Shown here: positions 1 through 12,030 of the stretch, piece after piece
Layout: each line of letters opens with the position of its first letter
How positions within the stretch are numbered: position 1 is the first letter of the stretch
Assembly (NCBI GenBank): GCA_013398055.1
Contig: VZRS01000476.1
Span: forward strand, 912,430-976,429
Length of the DNA stretch: 64,000 nucleotides
Direction: 5' to 3'
Source: Ifrita kowaldi
Lineage: Eukaryota; Chordata; Aves; Passeriformes; Cinclosomatidae
Made by a program: the position numbers and the translations under genes
The notes under the pieces: generated by a model
Seen by the model: only the letters and a program-made list of their open reading frames with translations
The model's database searches: none
Told to the model about the DNA's origin: nothing

Positions 1-45
1 AAGCGAAGCAATGTCTGTGCGGGGGGAGGCCCAAGGGAGGGGCGC

Positions 46-53
46 GGGCGGGG
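46..53 (+). promoter_or_regulatory. GC box (Sp1/KLF-type site)
   Basis: The sequence GGGCGGGG is a core Sp1/KLF match in the CpG island. A second match lies at 261-269. In a TATA-less island such boxes commonly sit near transcription starts, but the actual start is not visible from sequence. Confidence 0.4.
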
Positions 54-555
54 CGTGGGGCGCGGTGGTCTGATCGCGAACGGCTCCGGCTACGTAGTCG
101 GGGGGAGGGAGCCGCCTGCGAGCGGGGCAGACGCGCGTAACAGACAAAAGCTCGGCGCGGCCTCGCTGCCGCCGGAGGGGTCTTTTGTTGCCGCTTCTTC
201 ATCGGAGCTTGTGCGCTTTCTGCTACCGCTCCCCGCCCTGGCACGCCGCTGGATACAGCCGGGGCGGGAATCGTGAGCGGGCGGCGGCTTCCGCCCGGCC
301 CGGAGAGCGAGCGGCCCCTCGGCCCCCGGTCCCGTCGTCCTCCTCCACCAGTTGATCAAAGTTCGGCTGGGCCGACGTGGGGAGCGGCCCTACCGCCCCG
401 CCGGCCGGGGCTGCCTAGACAGAGCTGCTCCGTCCTCGCTCCCTCCGGCGGCGTGTAGCGAAGTAGGAGGGAAGGGACGCCTCCCGCCTCTCCCCGCTTG
501 CCCTCTCCTCCCCGCGGCTGGGGCTCTGGATAGGAGGAGCCGGAGGAAGAGGAAG

Positions 556-576
556 ATGACGAGTGGGTGCAATTAG
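556..576 (+). other. short upstream ORF in probable 5' UTR
   Basis: ATG followed by five codons and TAG. It is too short to be a protein gene. If it lies in the mature leader it could lower translation of the main frame. Whether this segment is exonic is not known. Confidence 0.25.
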
Positions 577-656
577 CCTAACAAGGGACGGGCGGCGGAG
601 GCGGTGGCGGCCCCGCGCCGAGGACTGACACATCTGCTCTCTCTCCTCCTCCAGCC

Positions 657-686
657 ATGAAGGCAGAAGCCGGGGAGCGTAGCTGA
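657..686 (+). other. short upstream ORF in probable 5' UTR
   Basis: ATG with a fair context (CCAGCCATGA) opens a nine-codon frame that closes at TGA 684-686. It lies directly after a pyrimidine tract and AG (653-654), so it could begin a UTR exon or simply sit inside the first exon. A role as a regulatory upstream ORF is an inference. Confidence 0.3.
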
Positions 687-3600
687 AGCCCAGGGTCGTT
701 CCGGTGCTCTTCCCTATGGCAACCGCGTGAAGGGGCCGACCCCCCTCCCCCGGCGGCGGGGCTGGGCNCTGGCCCTCGGGACGGAGGTTTCCCCGGGGCC
801 GCCCCCTGGGCCCCTCGTCCTCCCTCCGGCCCCGCGGGCAGAGCCTGGCGTGTCGCTCCCACGCCCAACCTGCCCGTCCTGGAGAGCGCTTCGCTGGGCG
901 CTCAGGGGTACGGCTTCGTCCCTGTCACATTTCTGCCGTGGTGATTTTTTGTAGAAATAAGGGTCTGGCCTCTGTCTGCTTGTACCCTGTGCTTGCCACT
1001 CTCCTGTCTATCCGCAGCAGCTTATATTAAGGATATTTCTATCCATAGCAGTTGTTGCTGGAACGATCCTCTGTGTGTTTAGTTCAGAAACTTAATAGCA
1101 TGCCCTATGGTGGCACCATTGCATGTTTTGACTTGTAAGACAAAATTTTTAACACAGAACCGTGTCTGATCCTTCTGTGCTCCCTATTAATAGTGATAAA
1201 TGTCTCTGAAAAAACTGCTAACTTCAGATTCAACAAAATACATATAACAGTTTCAGTAGACTTGTTTTAAGGTTTGTCTTAAACTTTATTTACAAAGACA
1301 AACTTGATATTGTGTTTCTCAAAGTTAGAGTATATATGTTGTGCTGAAGAAAAAGCTGATTTAAATCTGCATGGGGCTGTGAAATATATGCCCTTTATGT
1401 AGGTATTCCCCCTTTTGTTTGCTGAAGCTGAAATACAATTGAGTGATTTTTAAACATACAGAACTTTAATTTAAAAGTGTGGGTGATTTTTGGTTTTGGT
1501 TTGGTTTTTTTTCCTTAGGACACTGGGTTTTAGTTTACTGCTATCTTGAATTCACCCTTTTGCCTTGGTCTGAAAGTGTCACATGGTATTGTAGGATTTT
1601 TTTTATGCTCTCACCTCAATTAAGAGATTCACACAGTCTCTTAAGATCAGGTGGGTTAGGTGAGGATAAAATCGGAGTGTAAAGTAAGAGCACAGATGAT
1701 GTGATAAAATACAGCTGAAAAACAGTGCCATGTTTGGAGAACCTGTTCTTCACTAGTTCAGATAGTGTGGGAAGAAGGAGAAAACCACATGTCTAGGGGT
1801 AAAAATTAATATCTGCTTTTAAATTCTGTGATATTGAAACTTCTGGGCTTTGGCACTGGCCCTTGTCATAATCTACCTCTCCCTGCGGTGGTAAGCCCTA
1901 ACAAGGCCTGTGGCACTTTCGGAGCTCATCATGTTAAAGCTGTCTAATTGGGGACTACTAATAGGCGTGGAATTGCAAAATGGACTGCTCTGCCTGTTGT
2001 TTTGCCAGGTACTTACATGTTAGAGTTAAAATGTAACTGGGTGAAAACATGCGCTCAGACCGGTGATTGCCTTAATCACAGCAGCCCGATGTAATCTTTG
2101 CTTGAACTTAGACGGCCCTGGTGAATGTATGATCAAGGTTGCCGTGCGTTCTCCGTTGCCTTGGTGTAATATTGCTGCGTGTCTTAAAGTTCAGTTTATT
2201 TTCTTACAACTTTATTTTCATAGATTTGTGTAAAATGCCAAGAGAGTGAAGATTTGTGGCTTGGCATCTGCTCTCTCAGTTCAGTTGATGGAGTAGTTAC
2301 TGTGTACAGTACTTCATGTGCTATATGTGAACAAATCCCTTTAATTGAAGTCTCTCTTGTTTGTATTGAGCAGTAAGAATGGCTTTTCTGTTTAAAAAAT
2401 GAGAAAACACCTTTAACAAAAGACAATTACTATTAAAAAGAGACTTAAAGTTTTTAAAAAAATTGCGGCAGTTGCAGGGGTTTGTAGTGTTCTAATACTA
2501 ATCTACAAGGTATTAGCAATTTTGGGAAATGATTTATGTTTTTGGGATACTGGATCCCATATGGTGTTTGCATTATAATGCAGTAATTAAGCCATCCAAT
2601 TTAATGTTTAGGTGTAGACCTATACAGACAGCAGGTTGTCACAAGGAAGACTCCAAGCATAGCTGTTGCTCACCATAGTCAAGGGAGTTGCAACAGAAAT
2701 TAGGATTTTTGATCAGTTTAAGGTTTTGGAAATGCACAACTGTAATCATTAAGGTTTTAGCAAGAACTGAAAAACTTGTCCTCTAGCTTCAAGATTAGTG
2801 GTCAGACTAAGAAAGGGAATGTCTGAGAAGTGGTGCTTCTGTGGATCTTTGTGCACACAGGTAGGAGAATAGAGAACGTGCGTTTTGAGTTGTCTGGATA
2901 CCGCGTATGTTGGTCAATAATTCCGTTTTGTTTTGGATGCCTGCCTACTCTGATATTAAGTTCCGTTTGGTCATGCCTTGCCATGTTTTCTATTTTTATT
3001 TTCACTTCATTTTTTTTTTGGTTTTCCCTTTGATGCTGTACCTAGCGGTCTTTCTCCCTTCAGAGCCCCTTCACTGAAACGATTGTTGCGAACAAAGATT
3101 GCACATTCAGGCTTGCAGGCTCCGTCTGAACACGGAGCGCCTGTTCAAAGGGACAGGTCACGTATTCTGGGCTCCTGGGGGAGCTGGCAGAGAGGGCCAG
3201 GGACTCTCAGGGCTGTTTGCCATTCTGTTTGAAATCTGACACACGTTTACAAATGGAAGAATTGCTGGGCCTATGTTCATAAGGACAGATAAGTGAGAGC
3301 GTGTTCTTTCTGGCTTTTAGATTAATAAGCATCGGCTATCTCTGTTCCGTCAGGTTGTAGTGGTGTTTTGCTGGAGAGTTTAAGCCCTGCTGATGTACAG
3401 CCAGTACTGCTTCAGTCACAACATCTCACCAGGCCTGTCCAGATTTGAGGCTGGAACTGGTGTCTTCGTTAGTGTAAATTTAATGTCCCGTCCTTTTGCC
3501 TAGAAAGGCACAACAAAAAGTGCTTTTATTTTTTGGGGTTTTTTTGCTTTTCTATTCCTACTGTTTTGCATTTAAATAATTGCTGTGTCTCTTTGTGGCA

Positions 3601-3798
3601 TAGTTTACTGTTAATCTGTATTGAAATTACATTCAGAACATTAAATGCAGGTTGAAGAAAATATAAACCACAGTGTGTGTGGCCTTAAAAGCCAAATTTT
3701 AATTCTTAACAATATTATTTCCCCAGTTTATGAATACTAAAATGAATACTAAAAATACTTTATCAAATAATTTTATTAAGACTGGTATTTTTCTTTTG

Positions 3799-3836
3799 GT
3801 TTTGTGACATGTTTTTGTTTTGCTTAGCAGGTGAGT
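3799..3836 (+). promoter_or_regulatory. candidate recursive splice site (ratchet point)
   Basis: A T-rich tract (GTTTTTGTTTTGCTTAGCAG, 3811-3830) is followed directly by GTGAGT at 3831-3836. This joins a 3' splice site to a consensus 5' splice site with nothing between, which is the form of the recursive splice sites described in very long vertebrate and fly introns. It sits about 3 kb into a roughly 44.6 kb intron in the sense orientation. Function is inferred from the motif alone; chance occurrence in 44 kb of T-rich intron is quite possible. Confidence 0.35.
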
Positions 3837-6800
3837 TGTTAGAAGTAGTGAACAGTCTTTAGTAATTGCACAGTGCTTCTGTATTTGTCAAAAGTTAGGA
3901 ATACGTTTCCAAAGACTTCTGTAAAAATAAAAAGAGGTTTATGAGTACTTGCTTTTTAATCACAACTGTTCAATTTCAGAGAAGAAGAAAACCCCGCAAT
4001 ATTCTCACTCCTCCACCTCATCAGAGAGAGCGCAACTGCGTAAACTGAGGAGAAGCGTGTGCAGGGTCAGGAACCAGAGAAGGGCAATGATGGCACTAAA
4101 AATAGAAAATCATTTGCCTTCTCACTAACAATAATGAATAGATTGTTTACTATTTTAACAGCCCAGTTGGGATGACATTGGTAGACTTCAAGTGGTGACT
4201 CCCAGGTGTTACATCTCTCTACTGCTCTATCGGAGCAGAATGTCAGTCTTTCTGTAGTTATGCCTGTAAACATGTGAACTGTTCTGGAGCTCTCTGCTGT
4301 TGGGTATTGGTGCTTTTTCTATGCCTGATACTCAGACACTGGAAGGTTTAATTGTAATGTTAAAGATCAGAATCAGAGAAATCCATTTGTAAGATTTTAT
4401 ATGTCAAATAGTGCACAGTACTGGTTGTTAGAAGTGTGCATTACTTAGGTGATAGAGAATTCCGCACAAAGCTTCCGTTAAATGAATTCAGTATAAATAC
4501 CAGCCTTACCAGGAGTTTTGGTTGAAGCTGCTCAAAAAGCTTGAGTCAAATCCTGTTTAATCACGCAAGCATAATGCTGGCTTCTGCTCTGATTTATGTC
4601 AGCATAAGCCTAGGCTAATTTGACAAAACATGGACCTCTTCCATGAGGAAATGTTACGTATTTGATAAGTGACAATATGAAGCAGGAAGTAGTTCCTTCA
4701 AGGAAAGGAACGTATCTGCCTTCCAATGTAACTGCATTTGATGTGTTTTTCTAAAGTAACTTCTTGCTTCCCAGTGATACGACTGTTGATTGTACCACTT
4801 TTGTATAATTGTCTGAAAAAAAATACTTTTGCAAGAGAAACACAATGGACTGAGAGTATCTTGAGCTGTGTCTGTATGAAATAATTGCATTTTTTGCATG
4901 CTGTATATGCGTTATACAACCTTTTTCTTTAGCAGGTTTGACAAACATCAAAGCACTAAGTCGAGTTTTTCTCTGTATAAGCTATTTTTAATGATTTTTA
5001 TCATTAAGATGCAAAAATAACGTCTTCTACTTCAGACATATTGTTTCATGTAATTTGTATTTACTTACACGCAAAAACAATTGGGAACAATTGAGTTGGG
5101 GAAGAGGAGGTATTTTATCTCACTGTATGCATTTGTGATCTTCTCCCTCTTGTATCTTTGAAAACATCTTACTGTAGGTGGAAAACAAAATCATAACTGA
5201 ACAGTATGGGCTCTGAAAAGAGTAGAAACTGATATTTTTTTTCTTTAATTCTCTGACTACGTACATATGTGGCTGTGTAGATGATGACTGTAATATAAAC
5301 ATGTGCAACCTGTGAGCCTTACTAAAAGAAAAATACTACCTTTTTAAGGAAGTCTAAGTGGCACTGTTAGGCTAAGCTGTTAGGAATACATACTGGTCCT
5401 TTGAAGCTGATGTTTTGGGTTTTTTCTCTGATAACAACTAGAAGGGAAAAACTGAGGTTTTCTAGCATTCAGAGGTTGTGTGCTATTCTTCCTTGCAGAT
5501 GTTTGTGTGTTAAATTACATAGACTAAGAAGCAGATACAAAAAATTATGAAATTATGTTAAATGAAACAAGATTGATTTCTTGTGGTTAACAGGAGTCGT
5601 TGTTTTAAAAAAAACATGGGTTAGCCCTGATGTAAATGTTGAGGCTTCTAAAAGGCATTGAAACAGTCTGAATTGACAGTACTCCCGAAGTCAGTCTGAT
5701 GGGCTGTTAGATACAATTCCATGGTTATGGAAGCAGTCAGAGCCTATGATCTCATCAAAACCTTGAACTTAGGGCCTTGCTACAGAGGAGGTGTTTGTCT
5801 GCCTTATCAAAAGGTAATGGATATGTACTAAAAATATGCTACACTAAGCATAGTACAGCGGATGTGAGTTGTGTTGTCTGGTCAGATTGATTCATTTTTA
5901 CAGGAATCTTGTAACACTTTGCTTGTTTATAATACGAAATGCAGATTATTGTAAATGCTGTGTGTTTCTGCTGTCCAAGTCCTTATGTCTTGTAATTTTT
6001 ATTATTTTTGCAAAGACACTTCCATGGTATTTTTTGCCCATCACCCAGTAGTAGGCACACACAGTAGAAGTATAATGGGTGGGAGCAGTGGCATCAAACA
6101 GGCTTTGATTGTGTTCATATCAGAGGCCTGACACATCTTGTAAACCTGAAAGTGCATGATCTTAGAGTTGCAAGGTGGGATTAAGCTGTTTTATGTATAC
6201 AGTTCTTGAGTACATAAAGGTTATTTAATGGGAAGGCTTACTCTGTGGTGTGTTTTTCCTTTTTATTTTATTTATTTATTTTTTAACCATGGTGAAACGC
6301 ATTTTTCATTTACTCTAGATAGATGGGAATTCTGGCTACTCCCTGAATTGTTGTTTACTTTGGTAACAGGGAAACAAATTTCAGAATTTACTGTTTGATG
6401 TCTGCTGTTGGGTTTGAAGAGAACTCTTCTGGGGAAGTGATATTAGAGTTTAGCGATTGGATCACTTGGTAGTAGGATGGTAAAGATTAGGCACAACTGT
6501 ATGCTTTGTTCTCTGCACCTCTGTGCTGTGGGGCTGGAACTACTGCATTTTTCTGAATTGGTGTACCCTGTTGTTCTGTATGTCAGGGAATTGTGTTCAG
6601 CAGAAAGTGTTGCTGCTTCATATTTTCTGTTCTAGATTTTCGCTTTGAGAACTTGTAGATCAGAAGTGGGATCTGTTGCTGCAGCTCTCTGTACAGCATG
6701 TTTGAGAGAGCTTGATACAAATCACGTTAGTAAATATTTGGTGCTGGGCATGAGAGGTTCTGTGTGGGCATTCTGGAAAAATACAAACAGCTGTTTAGAA

Positions 6801-7280
6801 TTTGACTCTGGCTTGCAACCATGAGTATACACTGTTGGGAGTATAGGTAGTGGGCTTATTTTTGTTCTAAATTTCTTCATTTCCATTTGCCAGCAGCTGC
6901 TGCTTTGGTGAGAGTGAATGAGGTGCCTCCTTAGAGGACATGGCTAATTACAGATTGTCTGTTGGTGGAGGGGGGCACTCTGAGATAGACATTTTCTTTT
7001 ATGTGTGTGTCATTTGCATAATGTGTTAGGACACACAGTATGGACTGCATTAAGCACTAGCAAATATGCTGTAGGGAATAATCTTGCACTAGCATCACTG
7101 AGTTGGCTGGATAATGTAATCTTCCGTATTTTAAATTTTGAGGTTTATATTTGTCTGTTTGAAGGGCCAGGGACAAGAAATTAAATAGAAGACCATATAA
7201 ACTGTATTGAGGAGAGAGATTTGAAATGCTGATTAACAATTGCAATTGGTACAAATAGGTTGAAAAGAGAAACCTGAATT

Positions 7281-7388
7281 TGTGTGGGGATTTCGGTCTT
7301 TGTTTGTTGTGGGTTTTTGGTTTGTTGGGGTGTTTTTTTTGGGGGGGGTTGTGGTGGTTTTTTTCTGGTTGTGTTTTTTTTTTTTTTT
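7281..7388 (+). repeat. G/T-rich low-complexity tract
   Basis: This stretch is almost entirely G and T, with an 8-G run at 7341-7348 and a long closing T run. The 63-residue open frame across it is a composition artefact. The G runs could form a G-quadruplex in the RNA or the non-template strand, though spacing is irregular. Confidence 0.7.
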
Positions 7389-10300
7389 AACTAACAGAAA
7401 TGGCAGTGTGCCCTCCTATTTGTATGTATGTATATCTCTTTGTACACTTCGATGGAGTACTATTTCTTATTGAAACTTTATTGCAGACCACTCACCCTTT
7501 GAAAGACTGTATTTTGTTCTCTCCTAGTTTAGTTTTTCATCTAAATATTTGGGTCTTTTTGTGTTGCAAAGTTTGTGACGTAAGAGAGTGAACAATCCTG
7601 CAATAAAAAAAAGTTTTAAAAAAATCAAAGCTTCTTAAATTGCCTTAAATATTAGTGTTGAATATATCCATGTACTTCTCTTAGTCGAAGCGTGAGGGCA
7701 GAAAAGACTAAAATTTAGATGCTGATGCCATTTAAAACTTCGAGGTGATTAAGTGTCTTGGATACGACTTGTTCTGTCCATGGGATGAGGTAAAAGAGAA
7801 TCTTTTAAATTCTCAAGAATCCCTTACAGACCACTTGACTTGTGGCAGATAGATACAATGTGCCCACTGATACCTTCACAGCATTGAGGTGAGCTCCTCA
7901 ATTTTGAAAACTAAAACTGAGCTCCATCTACACTTTAAGTTGTGGTTTTATACTGGAAAACTGCACATGTAGAGATGTTCCAAAACTAGTTTATGGTGCT
8001 AAAGTCATGTGGATTTCAAAACTATAATACGATTCCAGTTATTTTTTTGAGGAAAACATGACATAACTTGTTCAAGGTTTGTCCTGATGTAATAGAATGT
8101 GGAAGTGGTTGATTTCCTAGGAAGCTTGTCAGATATTTAAATACTATTCTTTAATTAAAGTCTATTGTAGTTTAGACATGTTTAAATGTATGTGTCCTCA
8201 GTTCCATAATGTTTAAGAGGGCTAGAGGTCAGTCAGCACTTGCAGGAGTATGCAAAGCTATCAAAATTTCCTTTCGATGCAAGAATTGAGAACTGAAACA
8301 TTTTGTTGTCGTTCTTTTTGGTTAGTAAAAGAAGCAGCAGGTCTAGTATGTGCTCCTCAAGTAGGTGACTCCTCTTACCTGTGGGTTCTGACCTATTTTT
8401 TGTAAGATAAAGATCTGGTTAGGGTTATCTCCAAAAGAAATGCTGCAGTTTTCATGTAACAAGCTGTCCCATTGCACTTCATGCTTTGTTATTGTTGCTG
8501 TGCTTTTCTTCTCAGCTCTCTAATTTTGATGCAACTTTAATAGGGAGCCTGTGACTCCAGTGAAAAGTATTCCCATGTATAGCCACAAGCATTTCTTATT
8601 CATCAATGGCTGTAAAATCTGACTTGTTCCTTCTTGCATGCATTTTAAAATTTTATTATCCTCAATCACCATGGTAAAAGGTGAGTAAGTACACTTTGCC
8701 CGGAGTAATCAATTTTCATGGCAATTTTACAGGCCTTCTGCTCCATTCTCTGTACTTACACTGTTTTTGTATGGGTCTGTCTAAATACAGTCTCACATTT
8801 TCTGTATGCTTTAGTTATTTTCTTAAAAAAATATGTTGGAGAAGCTGCTTTGGAGCTGCTTGTGAGGTGGGATTTAAACACGATCTTTCTTTTCTTAAGG
8901 AAAGAAGAATGAATGGCTTGTGTGCTACTCTGGGGTTTTTTAAGTTTCACATCTTTCCAAATTAGCAATAATATGAAAGTTGGAAGAGTGAAACAAGTGA
9001 ACATGAATAACCTTCAGTATTACTCGCAATCTGTGCATCTGAATCTCTTGCTGGAGTAATTCAGTAGCAATAAGTAGTTTGGCAAGCTGGTACTCTGATC
9101 CTGATGTCATGGAGGTGATCTTACAAGGTGATCATTGCTTGCAACTCTTGTTTTTATTTTTTTTGAAACATGAGGAGTAATATTCCCGCTTTTTAAAAAT
9201 AGTGCATACAGAACCAAAATGGTCCTTGTCGCTAAGTCTGTGCAACAAAAGGTTTTTTTCTGTATGAAAGTGTTACAAAATATTATGTTGTATAATGGAT
9301 GCTGGCCAATTCAGGTAGCATTTCATAGCCCATGCCCTTCAGGTGTTGTTTTTTGTGGGTTCAGAACTGTAGATAGTTTTGAGTATTTTTCTCTCCATTT
9401 GCACTGTGACTGAGGCTCTGATTCAGCTGTATATTTAAATAGGTCTGGTAACTTTCTGCTGTTTTCATGAGTTAAATGGCAATGGAGAGGTAAAGTGCTT
9501 ATTTTATTTTTTTCTTTCTTTGTAGAGAACTTTTGCTTGCTGGTAATTATTCAGATTAGTGAAGATGAATTGTCTGTGCAGAAATGCTGAAGTACCTTCT
9601 TCAGCACTAGTTGATATAAAATGTGTGTAAATGTCAAAGTATTATGTCATGTATAAAATGCTGAGAGGTAATGATTAACCAGGAGCTCATGGGTGAAATC
9701 TTAAATGTTCTGATAGGTAACTCCATGGATTAAACAGCAGCTTAATGCTTGGTGTTGGTCAAAAGAGCAAATAGTCATCCATTTCCTAATAATTTTGAAC
9801 AGACAGTGTTCTCTGTTAGGCTTCAGTATATAAAGCCATAGTCCACTTGGAGCTTGTGTATCTAGGTCCCATCTTCCTTCACTTTTCCCCATCTCAGAAA
9901 CAATGTAGTAGAGCTGGAAAACTTGGGGAGAAAGGCTTACTATGATAATTGAATATATGGAGTTGTTTCTGTATAAAAACCAAAAAAGGAAGCTAGGACT
10001 TGGCAGTTTGGGAAAGAGGAGTATAGAGACAGACAGGTGATGTTGAGATGTTGTCGCTTTCTCTGTCTCCATCTTGAATTTCTGTGGATCAGCTTTTTCC
10101 TATCTACACCAAGAATTTGGAGGTGTCAGGTGAGTATGGTGGAGTGAGAACAAGCAAAAGGAGATGGTCTTTTGCAGAAAAATTAATTAAACTTGTTACT
10201 TTACACCATAATATTTCGGAAGCCAAAAGCATGTGTGTAACCCAGATATATTTTTGAAAGAGTAATACTTTTAGAGTTACGTAGTACCCTTGTAGTGGAA

Positions 10301-11940
10301 TGAATTATGGATTTGTGAATAATTAAAGCTGGGAGGATAGTGTAGTGATGCTTGTTTCTATGTTCTTTCCTAATTTTATCCACTGCTATCTGCACTGTGA
10401 GAGCTGGGCTAGTTGAGTCTTTGATCTGATCTACAGGTGTTCTTACATGTTGTAGTGCTGATTCCATAATAGCTCATCAGGATTCCTTCTGCTTTCAGGA
10501 GGTTCTGTACCAAGCCTGATGAAACAAGGCAGCTGTTGGTGATCAGCAACAGGAAATGGAGTTTTTCAGATATTCAGGACTGGGCCTATTTTTGCTTCTT
10601 GAAGATACCAGACTTACGTCTTTGGTTTTACTCACTTCTGTTGAAGTTGTTGCATCATATGGGTCTAACGTTCTCTACTTTTAATAAGCTAAAATGAAAT
10701 GCACCATTGCCTGCTTTTGTTTTCACTCCATCTCTTCTCCATCTGCGCTCCCAGCTGAAGGAGAATGCAAGGTGATTTGGGATTGTAGACACAAGTTACA
10801 TATGCTGTCATACTTTCATTTCTTTTCTACTTGTTTGCAGTCAGGCAAGTGCTTTTTTTGCCTGTAGAATAGTTTTCTGTGTCACCTTTTTAGTGGACTG
10901 TGTTCCATTGCAGGGCTTAATTTTTGATTCCAGGTCTTATTGCAGCAGCAAATCCAGTAAATCCCTTAGATCCTGTGGAAAACTCCTTTCTCCTTTTGTG
11001 GTGAATGATGCTGCTGGGACTTCTGTTTGCTGTAGCATAGTTACTCCTCCTTCACTCCATTTCTACAGCTTAAGGGAAGGAACTAGCACTTTCAGAGGTT
11101 ACACAGCAAGCTACATAGCTCTAAAGGCATGGGACTGAGTGATGTACAGACAGGGAAAGGACTGGAGGGAGCAGCTCCATCTGGCAAAATGAAACTTCTC
11201 CCCTTCACCAGTCCTGAAAATAAGTTATCCGGAAGGTAAGGAGAAAAAAGGTAAATTTCTACCTAAGCAACTGTGAAATGGGATGGCCACAAAAATTTTT
11301 GTTGAGTTGGGGTTTTTGTCTTTTGTGGGTGGGCAGACAAACAACCTCCACCCCCCAAAAACTATTTTTAAAGCTAGATCTAAAATGTTACAAGGCATCT
11401 GTGGCTCAGATGATTTCTGCTCTTGTAATCAGTGATTCATGACTGAGAAACTAAATTCTTCAATGTGAGTGAGTAGAGACAGTGGTTATATTAGACAGTT
11501 ACTCAGCAAGGCGTGTTCAGGGTAAACAGTCCTCACTGGTAAGTTTGTCTGTAGAGAATCATTTTTTCCTTGTTTCATTTAAATCGGGGACTTGTATAAA
11601 CTTAGGAAAAAAGCTTGTATTTAGTTTAGAATTCAGTGATACCTGTTTTTCACACTATCCTGGTGTGAGTTTATTTGGGAAAAAGATTCTCCCCTTGCAA
11701 CTCCTTCAGCATGTTAACCTTGTGCATTTCATGGCCACCGTTCAGTGGCTTAAATATTGGATGATGCAACGTCAGTAAGTGATGTAATGGTTGTCTATAA
11801 GCTTCTTCACAGTTCATAATGGGAGTCTGAAGTTTGGAAACAGATTTTTTTCTGTCTTAGGTTCTGTGTCTGCTGTGGGGGAGGTGAAGCACAAACACCA
11901 CAATCATCTTATTTTGGATAGTGCCAAAAAGGTGAATGAT

Positions 11941-12030
11941 GTTTTATTGTGGGTTTTTTTTTTTGTTTGTGGTTATTGGGTATGTTTTTTGGTGTTCTGT
12001 TGCTGTGTGGGTGGTGGTTTGTTTGGTTTT
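11941..12030 (+). repeat. G/T-rich low-complexity tract
   Basis: Alternating T runs and GG/GGG clusters with almost no C or A, similar in type to the tract at 7281. It is probably simple-sequence expansion in the intron. Confidence 0.65.

Larger units (their letters stand above)
1..950 (+). promoter_or_regulatory. ARHGAP21: CpG island, probable ARHGAP21 promoter and 5' UTR
   Basis: The first 950 bases are strongly GC-rich and dense in CpG, in sharp contrast with the AT-rich sequence that follows. GC-box (Sp1-type) matches occur at 46-53 and 261-269, and GGCGG-type repeats around 586-612. I see no convincing TATA box. This is the usual form of a housekeeping promoter, and it lies upstream of the + strand ARHGAP21 exons, so assigning it to that gene is an inference from position. 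Several short ATG-initiated frames (556-576, 657-686, 716-730) would be upstream ORFs if the first exon spans them. A pyrimidine tract ending in AG at 653-654 could be a 3' splice site. Position 768 is an unresolved base. The island may extend left of the window, and divergent minus-strand transcription cannot be excluded. Confidence 0.75.

Noticed and set aside
55..276. Open frame of 73 residues in the CpG island
   Set aside because: Composition-driven frame in GC-rich DNA. It does not resemble the ARHGAP21 leader, and its only nearby donor (GTGAGC at 273) is in the wrong phase for the exon at 45597.
714..724. RFX-type X-box half site (ATGGCAAC)
   Set aside because: Only one half matches well; too weak to report as a site.
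578..868. Minus-strand frame of 96 residues in the CpG island
   Set aside because: Proline- and glycine-rich low-complexity translation across the unresolved base at 768, with no family resemblance.
8650..8690. ATGGTAAAAG followed by GTGAGTAAG, a start codon with a strong donor
   Set aside because: Would leave in phase 1, whereas the exon at 45597 needs phase 0, and it shows no likeness to the ARHGAP21 leader.
9701..10072. Minus-strand frame of 123 residues
   Set aside because: No recognisable domain, located within the intron, with no splice or promoter context; treated as chance.
10105..10136. Strong donor-like GGTGTCAG-GTGAGT as part of a ratchet site or exon
   Set aside because: The sequence upstream is purine-rich with no pyrimidine tract, and no exon body is recognisable.
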